64,000 bases of DNA from the NCBI GenBank assembly GCA_027627225.1, contig CM051028.1, positions 19,177,701 to 19,241,700 of the forward strand, given 5' to 3'. A program made the position numbers and the translations under genes. Each line of letters begins with the position of its first letter. Position 1 is the stretch's first letter. Source of the DNA: Congeria kusceri. Its lineage: Eukaryota > Mollusca > Bivalvia > Myida > Dreissenidae. The notes below the pieces were generated by a model that was given only the letters and a program-made list of their open reading frames with translations, was not told the origin of the DNA and did no database searches. Positions 1 through 12,061 of this stretch are shown piece by piece.

Positions 1-60
1 CACTAATTATTTTTACCAGTGCTAGTATTAAAATGCTCTTATAGAACTGTACTATTATTT

Positions 61-260
61 GTTTCTTAAATGCCACTATTATGATGATTATGATAACTAT
101 GACGATTATCATTATTATGATTATTATGATTAGTATGATCATTTTGAATATGATATGATAATGATTGTGATTTTGATAATTTTATCAAGTTTTTGGTATT
201 TTGATTTTGATTACAGATCTCACATTATTGCTATTATTATTATTATTATTATTATCATAT
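61..260. repeat. AT-rich simple repeat tract
   Basis: Dense runs of ATG/ATT-type triplets (tatgattattatgattag and a clean ATT run near 232-257) form imperfect trinucleotide microsatellites. No coding frame or splice signal is visible. Confidence 0.75.
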
Positions 261-419
261 GTTCCGACTATGTATCTTATTATTTAAATACCCCCCGTAT
301 ATCATCTACACAATTGTGTTAACGTAAAAATTATCGGAAGTTACTAATTTACTAACAATTTTGCTTTGTTATATTGCCCTAATTGTATATGTTATATACT
401 TGGGTGAAAATAAAAGTCT

Positions 420-442
420 TGTTCTGTTCTGTTCTGTTCTGC
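420..442 (+). repeat. TTCTG pentanucleotide microsatellite, possible retroelement tail
   Basis: Four copies of the TTCTG pentamer follow an aaaataaaag stretch. A short simple repeat after such a stretch is how many non-LTR elements end, so the preceding 400 bases may be a LINE 3' end. That origin is inference; only the microsatellite is directly seen. Confidence 0.6.
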
Positions 443-539
443 AGATCTAAATTCATCATTAAACACATGTCTGCTTATATTTTAACTTCAATTAAAGGTT
501 TACAATGGATCATCTTTCAAGACACTGCGCAAACATGAG

Positions 540-1347
540 TCAAGTTTTACCATATATAATTGCCATTTTTGACAAGCCTTTGATGGCTGGCCGTCCATCG
601 TACTGATTGTTTGCCCTGGTTCCGGTGAGTGTCCTGCCCAGGTACTCTTCCTCCTTGTATAGGCGGCGGAACAATCTTTTTGCAGCGTTTGGGTAATCCT
701 CAATACCGTAGCAGGCAATCTCCTCAACCAACTGAGACTGTCAAACAAAAACAATTTCTATATCATATACATTAAATCTATGGGTGGTTTCTGATAGCAA
801 GAAAAAGAACATGTAACAATGCATTACATAATATGATTTTTTTTCCTCAACATAAACATGATATTATTTACCTTGGTATATCCACCATATATACATGTGG
901 TAGCTGGCAGTTGCTGGCCTGGTGAAAAAGCATCTTCGACATTTCTTTCGGGTTGCTGTTTGCGTGGTGTTTGAACCTCAGCATTTGCAGTTCCCCAGTG
1001 CTGGGATGTGGGCGATGACATCTGCCGCTGCTGGAAACCGCTGGTAGATGTCTTATGGCATGGATTTTCCTGTCATGTCAAATTACCAAATATTTAAAAC
1101 GCCTTTTAGTATTTCAGTTAAACAATGTTTTAAGATTTCATCACTCGTATGACCCTGAGTTTTGAGAATAACAAGATTTTTTTCCCCAAAAAACATGAAA
1201 CAGTAAAAAACTATCATTAATTTACCTGAAAATTGTTAATGAATTAAAAGGTATGACATTTAAGCATGCTTTGCTTACATTTAGAAACTGCATTTGACTG
1301 CTATTAGTGTTCACCACCTTTTGGCTTGGATTCACGATATTGTATAT
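540..1347 (-). CDS. BEN-like domain gene, three 3'-terminal exons
   Basis: Three minus-strand exons, 1347-1279, 1069-872 and 737-540, are each bounded by AG/GT signals and join in phase 0 without stops, ending in TGA. The middle exon is low-complexity and rich in Gln, Ser and Pro. The last exon carries LFRRLYKEEEYLGRTLTGTR followed by GRPAIKGL; an amphipathic helix, an acidic turn, GR-S/T-L-T-G and a P-x-I/L-(D) step match the C-terminal half of BEN domains, which bind DNA or chromatin proteins. A further candidate exon lies at 1618-1675, with clear codons but a phase that does not fit, so an exon may be missing. The start of the gene is not identified. A related but damaged exon lies at 42826-43045. 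The BEN assignment is by motif memory; the exon structure is seen directly. Confidence 0.55.
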
Positions 1348-1989
1348 CTGTAAAAAAAAAATAAAAAAAATATGGAACTACAACAAAATGACTAACAGTA
1401 AGCGGCTTCAAAAATTATGAAAGTTCTTTTCAAAACAAATATCCAACAACTGAGAAAAATTCATAACTTTAGGTAGTGAAATAAACCATCATTGAATATT
1501 AATGGAGCAGTTTCCCCACACTACAAAATTCACCTCATCACAGTGAGTAAGTGTTCTAAGTATAAAAGCAATACCTTTGATAACAATCAACAATGATTAA
1601 ATAAAGTAAGTTAATCACCATGGTTGAAGGCGTCTTCAATCTCCTGCACTAGGTCTTGTACAAGTGGAATTCCTGTCAACACAAATTATTGACAATATCA
1701 TGTCAACTTTAAGACCATTATTTGTTAATTGAGATCATGAAATTGAATAGTCATCTGATCATTTAATGTATAAATTAACTTTAATGTCTTAAGAGTAGTT
1801 AAATCATTGTATATGTTACCATGTATATTTAGTTATGTCTTATGTCTTAGATAAAGTGTAGCAATATTATGATTTTGTTTGAGTATGAGTTTTTTGTAAG
1901 TTTCATTTATATTATATATCGGTCTCATCAAGAAATGCCTCAGGTGTAAGTTCCTGGTTGTTATGCCTCATCCGCCTTCCAAGGTCTGT

Positions 1990-4560
1990 TCATTTATCTA
2001 CTTCCAAGAACAACTTTCCACACTTGACAAACTCTGTTTCACTCTTGTCAAGATTGCCAGAATACTGATGATAGACTTCTACTAGGGACATTAGAGAATC
2101 AGTTGTGACCCTGACATGTATTGGTAGGGCTGTGAAATTGACATGCTCCTCCTGGAGGTATAGTGACAGTATGTTGACTGGTTTTAAGATGTCACACAAG
2201 AGCAGGACTGTTGCTACAATCCTCTTGTCAGTCACATTTTGCCGGATTCCAGTGACTTCAGGATCCCTCTTTTCACTGTGGATTGCATTGAGTGCATCAA
2301 TGATGCAGACCTATCTAAAATAAAATAGAAAAAACATCAGATTTGAGGAAAAAGTACTCGTTTTCAATTTTCTTTAAAGAATTCAATTATACTTGAACAT
2401 TATTTGGAAACAAGACATTTCAAAACTTTATATTTTCCATGAGCAATATTAATATGTTACACAGCTTCTTACTGACCCCTTACGGTGATACAGGGTCAGT
2501 AAATTAATGTTGGGCGAAAACATAGCTAAATGTAACAAACTTACCTTAACGAGTACTGTTCTATTATAAATAATTTTATACAAACATTTTATTATTTTAT
2601 GTTTATTTTGAAAGAGTTATTTATTGACTGGATCTTTACTGCTACTGGCATAGCTTCCGTCGAATAATGCAAGGCCAGCACTGGACCCGGGTAAACCAAA
2701 GAAAATGAAGTATTCTATAGGTTATGATAAATACTTATCTCAATACCTGGAAACGAATCATGCTGATGCCTCAAGGTGGGACAGCCACCTAGTTGCTGCT
2801 GCCTTAGTAATGGTGAGTGGTTTCTCCCCATAAACATTCTGGACATGCTTGAAAACAGCCAATTTCTGTGGGGAGTATTCAAACATCTTCCACAGAGAAA
2901 GTAGTGTCACATCAACATCCTGCAGGATGGGGAATCGCTTGATGAGATGTACGAGACACAAAGCCAGTCGGGGATTTCTACAGTTGATATACAAGGAGAA
3001 AGGACTGGCATGTTGAACCCTTCGTTGTACACCTGAAATGTATGAATATGAATCGATGTATTTTAATTCAGCTTTATAGTCCTGCTGGATTCATTACATG
3101 ACAAAGTTTTCTGTAAAGACATTCACAACTTATTAAAACATGATGAGTTACTTTTAATAGCATAGATAAAGGCTAAATTTACTAAGAGTTTAGACTAAGT
3201 CAGAAATATTCTACTAGTAACTAGTTTAATTTTAACTATCAACAGCCTTTGGAGGGAAACAATATACAAGAATTCTTTGTAAAAAAAAAAAATTAATAGA
3301 AACACTAGTTAACTTCTTTACAAAAGTCAGCTTTAGTTGTTTTACTATAAAATTCATATTACCTTTTTGCACACCAGCCATGGTGTTGCACCCATCAAAG
3401 CCTGAAAACCGGATGCATGCCACATCAATGTTCTTTCCCAAAAGGTATGCCTCAAGAGAACTTGTGATGTATTCAGCAGTGGCCCTTTCTAGATTCACAA
3501 ACCCCATAAAGAATGTGTTTACACATGCCTCACCATCCACACATCTTATCATAACGCTCATTTGGCTTCTATTGCTGATGTCCGTGTTTTCATCGGCCAA
3601 TATTGAAAATTCTTTGCCTTGTATCTGACTCAATACCAGTCTTTCAAGGTAATCTGACAGACACATTACCATTTCCGTAATACTGGTCGTTGACAGATAT
3701 TTCACTTTGGAACTGGAGGACAAGTGGGCTTGGAGATCAGTCACACCGAGATTGGCGACAAATTGAATGAATTTTTCTGCATTCTCAGTTACGGCCCATT
3801 GTTGTTTGATTATAAAGTCTAAGCACTTAAACATGGTTTTAAGAGCTGACCTATTACTTGCCTTCTGCTGTATATCTTTAATTTGAATTTGACGATACAC
3901 ATTAACAGTAGACTTGGCCAATGTGAACCTTTCCACAGAAAATCTGTGATAATCACTTTTTGCATGTGACTCCAGTTGACGAGTTGGGTGTCCGTCAAAC
4001 TCAACCCCCCTTTTAGCAAAAGCTCTCTTTTCAGCAGTTGTTGTTCCAAACATTTCACAATGCTTACACATATAACCTTTCTTAGCATGAGAATAATAAA
4101 GCCAATTGTATTGTTCTTCATATTTTGCACTGTCAAATTTTCTATTATCAGGAACCAGATGGGCATCAGGGGCTATTGATTTGGACTTAGTAGTTTCAGT
4201 TACTGTTTTGGACAGATTATTATTTTGTGAAGAATTTTCGATAATTTCGTTTTGACATGTTACACTGTCAGTTTGATTTTCCATAATATCATTTTGACAT
4301 GTTTCACCTTCAGTTTGATTTTCGGCCAAACAGTGGGACGATGTACCAGTTTCTGCAGTTACAGTAGATGTCGGCGATGAACTCGAATTTTTGATCATTT
4401 GACATGATTGTATTGATGATGTTTCGCTTTCATTTTCGGCTGAGGTGTTTGTTGAAGATGTCGCCAATGAAGTTGATTTTAAATAAGTACTAATTTTTGG
4501 AAGAGATTTAGAACTCTTTTTAGTTAAGCGCTTTATATAAAACCTTGAATTGTGAGACAT
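1990..4560 (-). pseudogene. hAT-superfamily (DUF4371, ZMYM1/KIAA1586-like) transposase gene with in-frame stop
   Basis: Exon 1 (4560-3363, 399 codons plus one base) has a low-complexity Ser/Thr/Asn N-terminus, then a TTF-type zinc-binding segment (GYMCKHCEMFG, then H residues in ESHAKSDYH). A DUF4371/RNase H-like core follows with ILADENTDISNRSQ and FSGFDGCNTMAG. Its donor (gtaata) joins in phase to exon 2 (3032 down to about 2746), which reads on through NCRNPRLALCLVHL and TRWLSHLEA. Exon 3 (2314-1990) gives the C-terminal hAT dimerisation-like region and stops at 1990. In exon 2 a TGA at 2758-2760 interrupts the frame just before the splice donor; a one-base shift restores the expected pattern. 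The product would be a nuclear DNA transposase or a domesticated derivative. No terminal inverted repeats or 8-bp target duplication were identified. Confidence 0.8.
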
Positions 4561-4936
4561 ATCTCATGATAGCTACAAACAGAATGCAAACCGGAAAAAA
4601 CAAGCGTCAGAGTCGCGCAGACGATTGATTACTAATTACAATTCACAACGCAAGCGTCTAACAGGTCTAGTCAGCCCGAAAGTGAATTTGGTCTAGTAAT
4701 AAAAGATAAAAGATATGCTTTTCATATTAAATTGAAAGCGTTATGGACAGCACAAAAGTTGCGATTACCACTAAATTTTAGATCTTGTTTAAACTGTAGT
4801 TAGTATGTTATAAGAAAGTACTTATAGGAATTAACTTAAGATCGTTAAAAGTGACAATATGCCGAATTTGTTAGTGGACCGATTGTTAGTGGACCGTGTT
4901 AATAGACCAGGCCGATTTCGGTCCGAATTGAGCTAG

Positions 4937-6525
4937 CTAAAGCGACGCGTGTAGAAGCCGGATAAGTATCGGTACTGTTTTATCGATGTTTCGAATGCTG
5001 ATTTGCGGTCTATTTGCAACATTATATCGTGAGTCAAATATGCTATAAAGTTTTTTTTCAATATTTGAGAGAAATACCAACCCAGTTTCAGATTTTTTTT
5101 TTATTTTGGGGGAAAAAAATATAATTTTAGGGGAAAAATTGAGGTTTTTTGGGAAGGGGAAACTGCCGTTATTCGGCAGTAAAAATAGCCAAAAAAAATC
5201 ACTGGTTATAAATGTTGTTTCCCCCTCTATAACAGCATCTGCCCTTTCCACTTCTAGTGGCCTACCTGTTACAATCTGTTCCTGTGCTTTTTTCAGAATT
5301 TCCACTGGATTGTTAATACTGTTGTTTTTGCAAAATTGTATACAATCCTTTACAGCATCAGTCAATGTTTGAGGATTTAAGGGTATGATGCTAGTTTCAG
5401 AATCTTTCGTATCAACAATTACATCATCAGTGGATGTTCTCGCAGCACTGTTGTCAGTTGACACTATTTGGTAGCATGAAATTGTAGCAATTTTCCAGGC
5501 GATATTCCTATACTTCGATTAACTGCGTTCACGTAAGAAGCTCCAATATTTTTCTGTGCTACGGCACAACTAGTTCTGATGTGAAGACTTTCTGAGCCAG
5601 AGTAGTGTTTTTTTTTTTGAGCCTTTGCAGCTACCATACAGTTGAACGGTTCCACGTCTTTTGTTGATTCACCTGGGCTATCTTAGCAGCATTCTGGACC
5701 ACAACATTAAACACAGCTTTTAAATCTGACCTAAAGGTTGCTCCAATCAAAGATCTATCATAAGGCAAACCTCTGTGTTTATAGGCCTGTGGACTTTTCT
5801 TGTAGCCACATGTTCATGGTCTCCAAACCGATGAGGAACAATTTGTTTAAGAGCTGATGTAAATTTCTCAACGTCACCTTTGTTTTGCGCTTAAGCATAT
5901 TTGAAACACTTTTGTATGTGTTTAATAACCATTACTGAAAGAACTTTATGTTTTTTCTGTAGGGCATACAAGCTGTTGCCAATGTGCTTCACCTTGTGAT
6001 TTTGGTCACTCCATTTCTCTACACTGTGTGTCAGATCTTTTCTTACTCTAGCTAAAGTTGTACAGCCGTCATCCATTATAAGGACACCAACATCAACATG
6101 TTCTGTTTCAATTTCTTTTACTAGCTCTCCTGCCACATCTGGCTCCATTTCTTTTTAGCTACCAGTCCAATTTCTGCTGCATTTATGATCTGGAACCACA
6201 TTGCCCTTAGCTTTATGATAATCACATTTCTTACAACTTTTCGAGCGTATGCCATATGCACAGATTTTTCCTTTCAAGTTTCCTATCATAGTTCCTACGC
6301 CTGATCTGCTGTCATAACATCTCCCTGAGCCCCTTTTCTGCCAGCCCATATCGTATTTAATTGTCGAGAAAGACGGTTCTTTGCCAGATCCTTTGAATAT
6401 GTATGGTCGGAATGGACTGAAGTTTCAGCACAACCATACATGTAAACATGAAGATTCTCATTAAAAATGTAGTTCAGCATATTGTCGATAAAATATTTAC
6501 TTTTATTCAACAATGTGGGCGGCAT
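4937..6525 (-). pseudogene. Degenerate Mutator-like (MULE) transposase
   Basis: Minus-strand frames in series resemble the Mutator-like transposase domain common in invertebrate genomes: DMGWQKRGSGRCYDSRSGVG near 6352, a cysteine pair (KSCKKCDYH) with NWTGS near 6160, then LIMDDGCTTLARVRKDL and GNSLYALQKKHKVLS in 6148-5891, then HYSGSESLHIRTS and SYVNAVNRS with SPGK in 5655-5464. The parts lie in different frames. A TAA falls at about 6153, another stop at 5891, and a further stop precedes the last block. The 4937-5464 frame is a serine/threonine-rich continuation with no recognised domain and may not belong to the element. No terminal repeats were found. This is a dead transposon copy; its length would be close to complete for the core domain if rejoined. 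Confidence 0.7.
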
Positions 6526-6529
6526 TTTT

Positions 6530-7025
6530 AAACTAAGTGAATATTATTTAGTGAGGTTTGTCAGGTTTGGTGACAGTTTGACTGGTATTCATAATCAATA
6601 ATTACAATGTATAAATTATACTTTTATATAACAAATATCAAGTGGAAAGCTAACTCCAATTGTTTACTGTGTTGGTTAAAAAAGAGTACAATTAACAGAT
6701 CATGAATGCACTCAAAGCCTGCAAAATATATTTCTTTCTGAATTTGGGATATAAATGTTATGCACACAGGCATTGTAAACACCAGTGTTCAATAGAAAAA
6801 AGGTGTGAACTGCTATAAATTTGTTTTTGCTTCATGATCTTTAACCCTTTAATGTGCAGACTAAAGGAAGCCATGTCTGGGCTATTCATATGAAAGTTCC
6901 ATCACTACAAAATGCTTTCTACTTTGGCTGCTAGGTATACAGCTTATACAGTTATGATACATTCACCTATGACACATCCAGCTGAATGAGGAGGATGGGT
7001 ATCGCCAGTATTAGTTGTATCACAG
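6530..7025. other. Non-coding stretch, nothing recognised
   Basis: AT-rich sequence upstream of the Mutator-like copy. I see no credible exon, repeat unit or terminal repeat here. Confidence 0.4.
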
Positions 7026-7857
7026 CCTCATGGAATCTCACACTCTGTCACACTATTGCCCAGGGATGCACTGCTTGTGCGAATATCGATTGTGGTTGCA
7101 CTGCTTGTCATGTCATCAACGGGGCCTGTCAGGCTACTTCCAGGGGTAACATATGGAAAATAAAATACATTAAATTTTATCATTTGATTATTATTTGGCT
7201 CATTGAGTCTAGTATTTATAAGAGACTGTGTTACAGATTCCATCAAAATATGAAGTGTTTATCTTTTTTGATATTTACTATCAGTATTTTACTTCGAGTA
7301 TATTAAAATTCTTAATTATATATTCTTCCAAGGGACTTGTTACTGTCTTTCTCTGATCAACATATACAAACCTTGCAGTTCTAAATGAGCATCTTGTAGG
7401 GCAGCATGTCTTGAATGGGAATCATCTGGGGAGTCATTGGTGTGAGAGGTACCAGCAGCCTGATTATTCATCACGGAAATATTCATCACATGATTAGCAA
7501 AATTGTGTGATATATACCGGTATCTAAGTTTTATCGTACTTTATCAGAGACTTAGTTCATTACACATCAAATTGCTATTTGTATATAGTAACAGACATAA
7601 CATAAAAGTGAACACATGTTTTTTTTTTTTTAAACCAGCAATCAGACACTAGTGGTTTGCATATAAAATCCACTAAATTGTGTTTTTTAAATATAAATTA
7701 TCACTAAATTATCAAGGAATTAAGAGTCATGTTACATTTTTCGGTATATACAGCAATTAAGCTATACTTACCACAAGCGCCTTGTTATTTCTTCCTCCTG
7801 TTGTTGCAATGCTTTTTTACAGGATGACTTTGCAATAGAAACTATGTGCTGACCAAC
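7026..7857 (-). CDS. Candidate exons of an unrecognised minus-strand gene
   Basis: Three short blocks look like exons on the minus strand. Block 7857-7772 has a good acceptor (ttgttaacag) and donor (gtaagt) and encodes a Gln/Glu-rich helix ending QQQEEEITRRL. Block 7459-7372 encodes a polar His/Ser/Asp-rich peptide with donor gtttgt. Block 7139-7026 encodes a Ser/Thr-rich peptide. The phases do not join cleanly (block 1 ends with two spare bases, while block 2 is open only in phase 0), so either exons are missing or these are decayed. No family is recognised. Similar Ser/Thr-rich linkers occur in the BEN-like gene at 540-1347. Confidence 0.3.
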
Positions 7858-7950
7858 CTGTTAACAAAATAAAAATAATTATGCCTTAGGCCAGTATTTT
7901 TTTATAAAATGATTTTCGGATTTTTTTTCTAAAAGTGTCGAGTAGGAGGA

Positions 7951-7973
7951 GGAAAAAAAAAAAAAAAAAAAAA
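7951..7973. repeat. Poly(A) run
   Basis: About 20 consecutive A residues following a GGAGGAGG tract. It is a simple homopolymer on the plus strand and could be a retroposon tail, but no element body was recognised next to it. Confidence 0.6.
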
Positions 7974-8378
7974 GATGGTGACCAAAAAGTGCACTTTTGT
8001 TAAAAATGTTATGGTATGAAGTTTTTTGTACATAACATGACAAAAATATTAAATTTTATATCTTTCAAACATTCACATACAAATGTTTAATGTTCTTCTA
8101 AACAACTCAAACATGTGTCTAACTGACATAGATGCCCCCACATTCAACTACTGTCTCCAAACTTAAATCCCTCTGCCAGTTATATTAACTTTAAAATCCA
8201 ACAGTTGATGGACAAAAGGATGAAAAACAAGGGCAAATCCATACGTCTCTCAGCCCTAAAAGTCGGGGCACAAAAATTATTGTTTTTGCTTTTTCGTTTT
8301 TTTAGCATTTCGTGTTGATGGTTGCAGTCCTTGACTAATGCATGAGGCACAGATAGGGCGCACTATACTGTATGTGTC

Positions 8379-10736
8379 TCACAGCTGCTGAACTTCAGAA
8401 TTTACTATGACCTCGATGTCACCACAATGCCAGCACACAGGGTCGAACACTTGTGTTGTTCCTGAAAAATATAATTATGTTTCAATTGTACATGTACATT
8501 TTGAGAATATTAAATGTATGTAAGGAGCCAGTATTATGTTTTCATGTACACCTGTGATCATGGTACTTAATGATCTCGGTGCTGTGACAAATAGCTGATC
8601 AGTTAGGCTGGTGTATATAAAAGCACTTTAAATAACATTAATATTATGTCTGTCAGGTGTGCAATAATACGTACATACACAAACTGGTCATTTGTCAAGT
8701 CTGAATGGTGCTTTTTGTGTTCCTGGGTTAGCCACCAGTACTTACTATTTTCAGAAGTGGAGTCAGGGTCGAAATACTGATGCCTAAGACCACTGAGCAA
8801 CAGCCGCTTCACTCAGCTAGGGTGATTGATATTCAATATTAATGATGATCGTATATGACTTCAGAATAAGTATAACCTCTCAGATCACACTAGACATAAC
8901 CACTGGACAGATATTGACGACATGATTGGTTAAACCCATCCTTAAATTCTATACGATCAAGATTGAATACCACCCCAGGGTTGATAATTTATATTAAATG
9001 ACCAATATAGCTGAAATACTACTTAAGTGAAAGCTATGTTTAGCTGAAATCTGCATTACTTATGCAGTATTACTTTCTCTTAAATATTTATTTGCTTAAA
9101 CAATTTACACATGCCCTCAAAATCCACAATTTACTTGAATAGTAAGAGGCTTCGATTGGCGAAGAACAACTTAAGCCTTCGCGTACAACCACTTTGTCAT
9201 GCAGACCACCAGCTGGGAAGAGTGTGTTTCCACACACGTAGAGCAGTTCCTCTTGTACTAGCAGTACCGCCTGCTCTTCTGGTCTTGTTAGTTTTGCAGC
9301 AGAGTGGACAACTCTTCTCTTGCCACACTCGACACAGAGTACGAAGGCACGAACTTTACCTGTAAAATAGCATTTAAGGATGCAGCAAAACTGTAATTGC
9401 TAAGATATAAAGAAAATGTCAGTAAACAGTGCATACTATTCAATAAATAAATACTTGAATAAATTAACTGAGTACAAAATATACAAGAAATGAAAATGCA
9501 GTTACTAAATACTACTGGTATCTCATTTGGAGTAGTAATATTAAACTATTATACTCATTTGATATACTGATTAAACCTATTGATGACTAGACCTAAAAGC
9601 ATTTTTTCAAGGTCTGCAATAATTGTTGGAAGGACACATTAACAACTACATGTATTAAGATTTTGAAATGCAAGGTACAAGTATTCGATTGGTTAGAGAG
9701 AAATAAGATTTTGCTGCATGTTGTTAGGAGAATACAGTTTTCAAGCAATAAAACTCAGGAAGAAATCCCATATCTGGTTCTAGGGTTCAGGTTTGTGGTT
9801 AAAAGACAAGGTAAATTAAAAATGAAGGTCAATGTTTTATTGATTTTCACACACCAGTTAATTGCGAGAGATAGCTTTTCAACATAAGACCACAGCAAAT
9901 ACATTTTAAACAAAAACTCCAAAAAAATTAAAATTTTAATTTTATTAAAAAACTATCTAGCATCTAAACTTTACTTCTATTGTATGGGAATATGAAGCGA
10001 TGCCAATTTTATTGGACAGCATATCAATTCTGTAGCAGTAGTACAGTTGCTGTAAAAATGTTTGTCAGTAGGTTACGTCTTCACGCTAGCTATAAGCCCG
10101 ACAGTCTGGGGCTGGTGAAATGAATTTGGGCAACTAGAAATTTAATTAATTTATAGATAGTCAGGCTATTGGATTTTTCTTTCTATGAAAGCATTATTGG
10201 GGCTAGTGGTTTAAACTATTACTGTGACTGATAATATATTACACTAGAGTTCTACACAACAGTTCAATGTTTGTGTTATATGAGCTTTAAAATATAATAG
10301 CAAGGATTCTTTGAAGTGAATTGATATTGAATCTTTAAATAGTTTGACCATATTAAAACAAGACATTTAAAATGGTCAATTTAGTTGATATCGTACAAAG
10401 AAAAGTTCAGCTATAATTTATATTAAGAATAAATTAAAGAAAGGTTAATAGCACAAGCACAGAAACAAAAGCCACCACCACATGCATACCAGCCACCAAC
10501 ACAGATTTGAAGCGTTTATCTCTATCAGTTGCTTCTGGTTTAACCTTGAGTGATGGTCTATCAGAATCCTTCGTATCTGTACCATACATGTCATCAAAAC
10601 ATTTGTATTGTCCATCTTGGTCCAGAACTGCATCTGGTAAAAAATGCAGATCCTTGTATGTTTCCTCAGGAATTCTGGGCGGGGACATGGCACAATACGG
10701 GCAGCTTTCTACATCATCCAGGTCACACTTCTTAAT
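8379..10736 (-). CDS. Cysteine-rich, probably zinc-binding protein; last three exons
   Basis: Exon A (10736-10490, acceptor ttttag, donor gtatgc), exon B (9359-9135, acceptor ttttacag, donor gtaaat) and exon C (8461-8379, acceptor tttttcag, stop TGA) join in phases 1 and 1 with no stop, giving about 185 residues of C-terminus. Visible motifs in order are CPYC and LHFLPDA in exon A, LCVECGKRRVV, EELLYVCG and SCSSPIEASYYS in exon B, and PVCWHCG at the end in exon C. The paired cysteines suggest one or two zinc ribbons. I recall similar CPYC...LHFLPDP...C-x2-C...CG...CxxCG tails in uncharacterised mollusc and cnidarian proteins, but cannot name the family. The 5' exons are not found; a truncated BEL/Pao element occupies the sequence directly upstream. 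Exon A read through its donor gives a hydrophobic tail at 10434-10488, which I treat as intron. Confidence 0.6.
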
Positions 10737-10914
10737 CTAAAAGTAGAAATTTAATGAAATATGTTGAGATCAAACACACAAATATTGAAACAAGTGACTG
10801 ATGCATTTCATGCTAAACAGGGCATGTTCATACATTCACATCAAATTGAGAAGGTCCACAGCATGACAAACATATAAATTTTCAAATGATGTAATTGCAC
10901 AAAAAACAAACAAG

Positions 10915-12061
10915 TATTATCAGAGCGGAAAATTCTCACTTCACCCCTAAGAGCGATAAATCTCCTAAGAGCGTTAATAAATGCCGAAGAACTAAGTGAA
11001 TCCACTACCTCTATATGGACTGCCCTAGTAGTAAGGCAGGTGAAGAGTATTGCCCAGCGTTTACTATTGGCTTGACCCCCTCTTGTTCTACGAGACAAAA
11101 CATTCCAAGAGCCAAATGTATCGACCCCAACTGCAGAAAATGGAGGACTTGGAACCAACCGATCAGAGGGCAGGTCTGCCATTTTTTGGACTTCTTGCTT
11201 GCCACGCAGTTTCCGGCACTTCACACAGCTTTGAAGGATGGACGATACCAATCGCTTGCATCCCACAATCCAAAACCCAGCCAAACGAATAGCACCCTCT
11301 GTCAGATGGCGCCCCTGGTGCTGCACTTGGTTGTGAAAATGTCTGACTAGAAGCGTTGCCAGATGACAATTCTTTGGAATGATGAGAGGGTTTTTCTCAT
11401 TTAGTGGAAGGGAGGCTTGGCGCAAATGTCCACCGACTCGGAGTAGTCCCTCTTCATCAATGATTGGGTTAAGAGTCACTAATCTACTGTCCTTTCCCAC
11501 TGGTTGTTTATTTTTAAGCTTCTTGAGTTCATCTGGATATGCTTCTTTTTGCACAGTGCTAATGATCACTTTCTCAGCTTTGATCCGGTCAGGGACACTG
11601 TCCGATTGTTTGCATACGTGCCAGCCATTACATGTTGTGTGTTTAGAGACGGTTAGGCAAATGTGAATCAGGCAGCTGATAGCTACAACAAGGCTGCACC
11701 ACGTTGAAAACCGTTGAAATCTTGATGCACCTAGCAGAATTTCAGTATTGGTGGCTAGAACATTTGCAGAAGGACAGACTTCTCTGACCTCATCTGGCTC
11801 AACTAGAGGAAACATGTGTTCATCGGGATCATCTTGGCATCGGCCTGCAGGCCCTTTGATCCATTGACTGTCGATCATATCTTGAACATGAAATGGTCTG
11901 GTCCCCGAGTCTGCAGGATTGTGGTTGGTATTGACATATACCCACTGTTCTGGGCGAGAACTTCTGCGTATGCGTTCAACTCGATTGCTCACATAGGTGT
12001 AGAACCGACGCGTCTGGTTATGGATATAACCTAGAACGACTTTACTGTCCGTGAAAAACAT
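10915..12061 (-). pseudogene. Pao RNase H end and integrase, 3'-truncated
   Basis: It starts with the RNase H motif FFTDSKVVLGYIHNQTRRFY. It then has the BEL/Pao connection, the integrase zinc-binding domain (HFHNQVQHQGRHLTEG...CVKCRKL) and the first part of the catalytic core (VGVDTF, then AVHIEVV and FRSDN). The frame runs on to 10841, but from about 10915 the residues no longer resemble integrase, so the element breaks there. The final catalytic acidic residue and the C-terminal domain are absent. Confidence 0.85.

Noticed and set aside
10434..10489. Hydrophobic C-terminal tail that could be a membrane anchor on the cysteine-rich protein
   Set aside because: A good donor (gtatgc) precedes it and the next exon joins in phase with the expected cysteine motifs, so it is better explained as intron.
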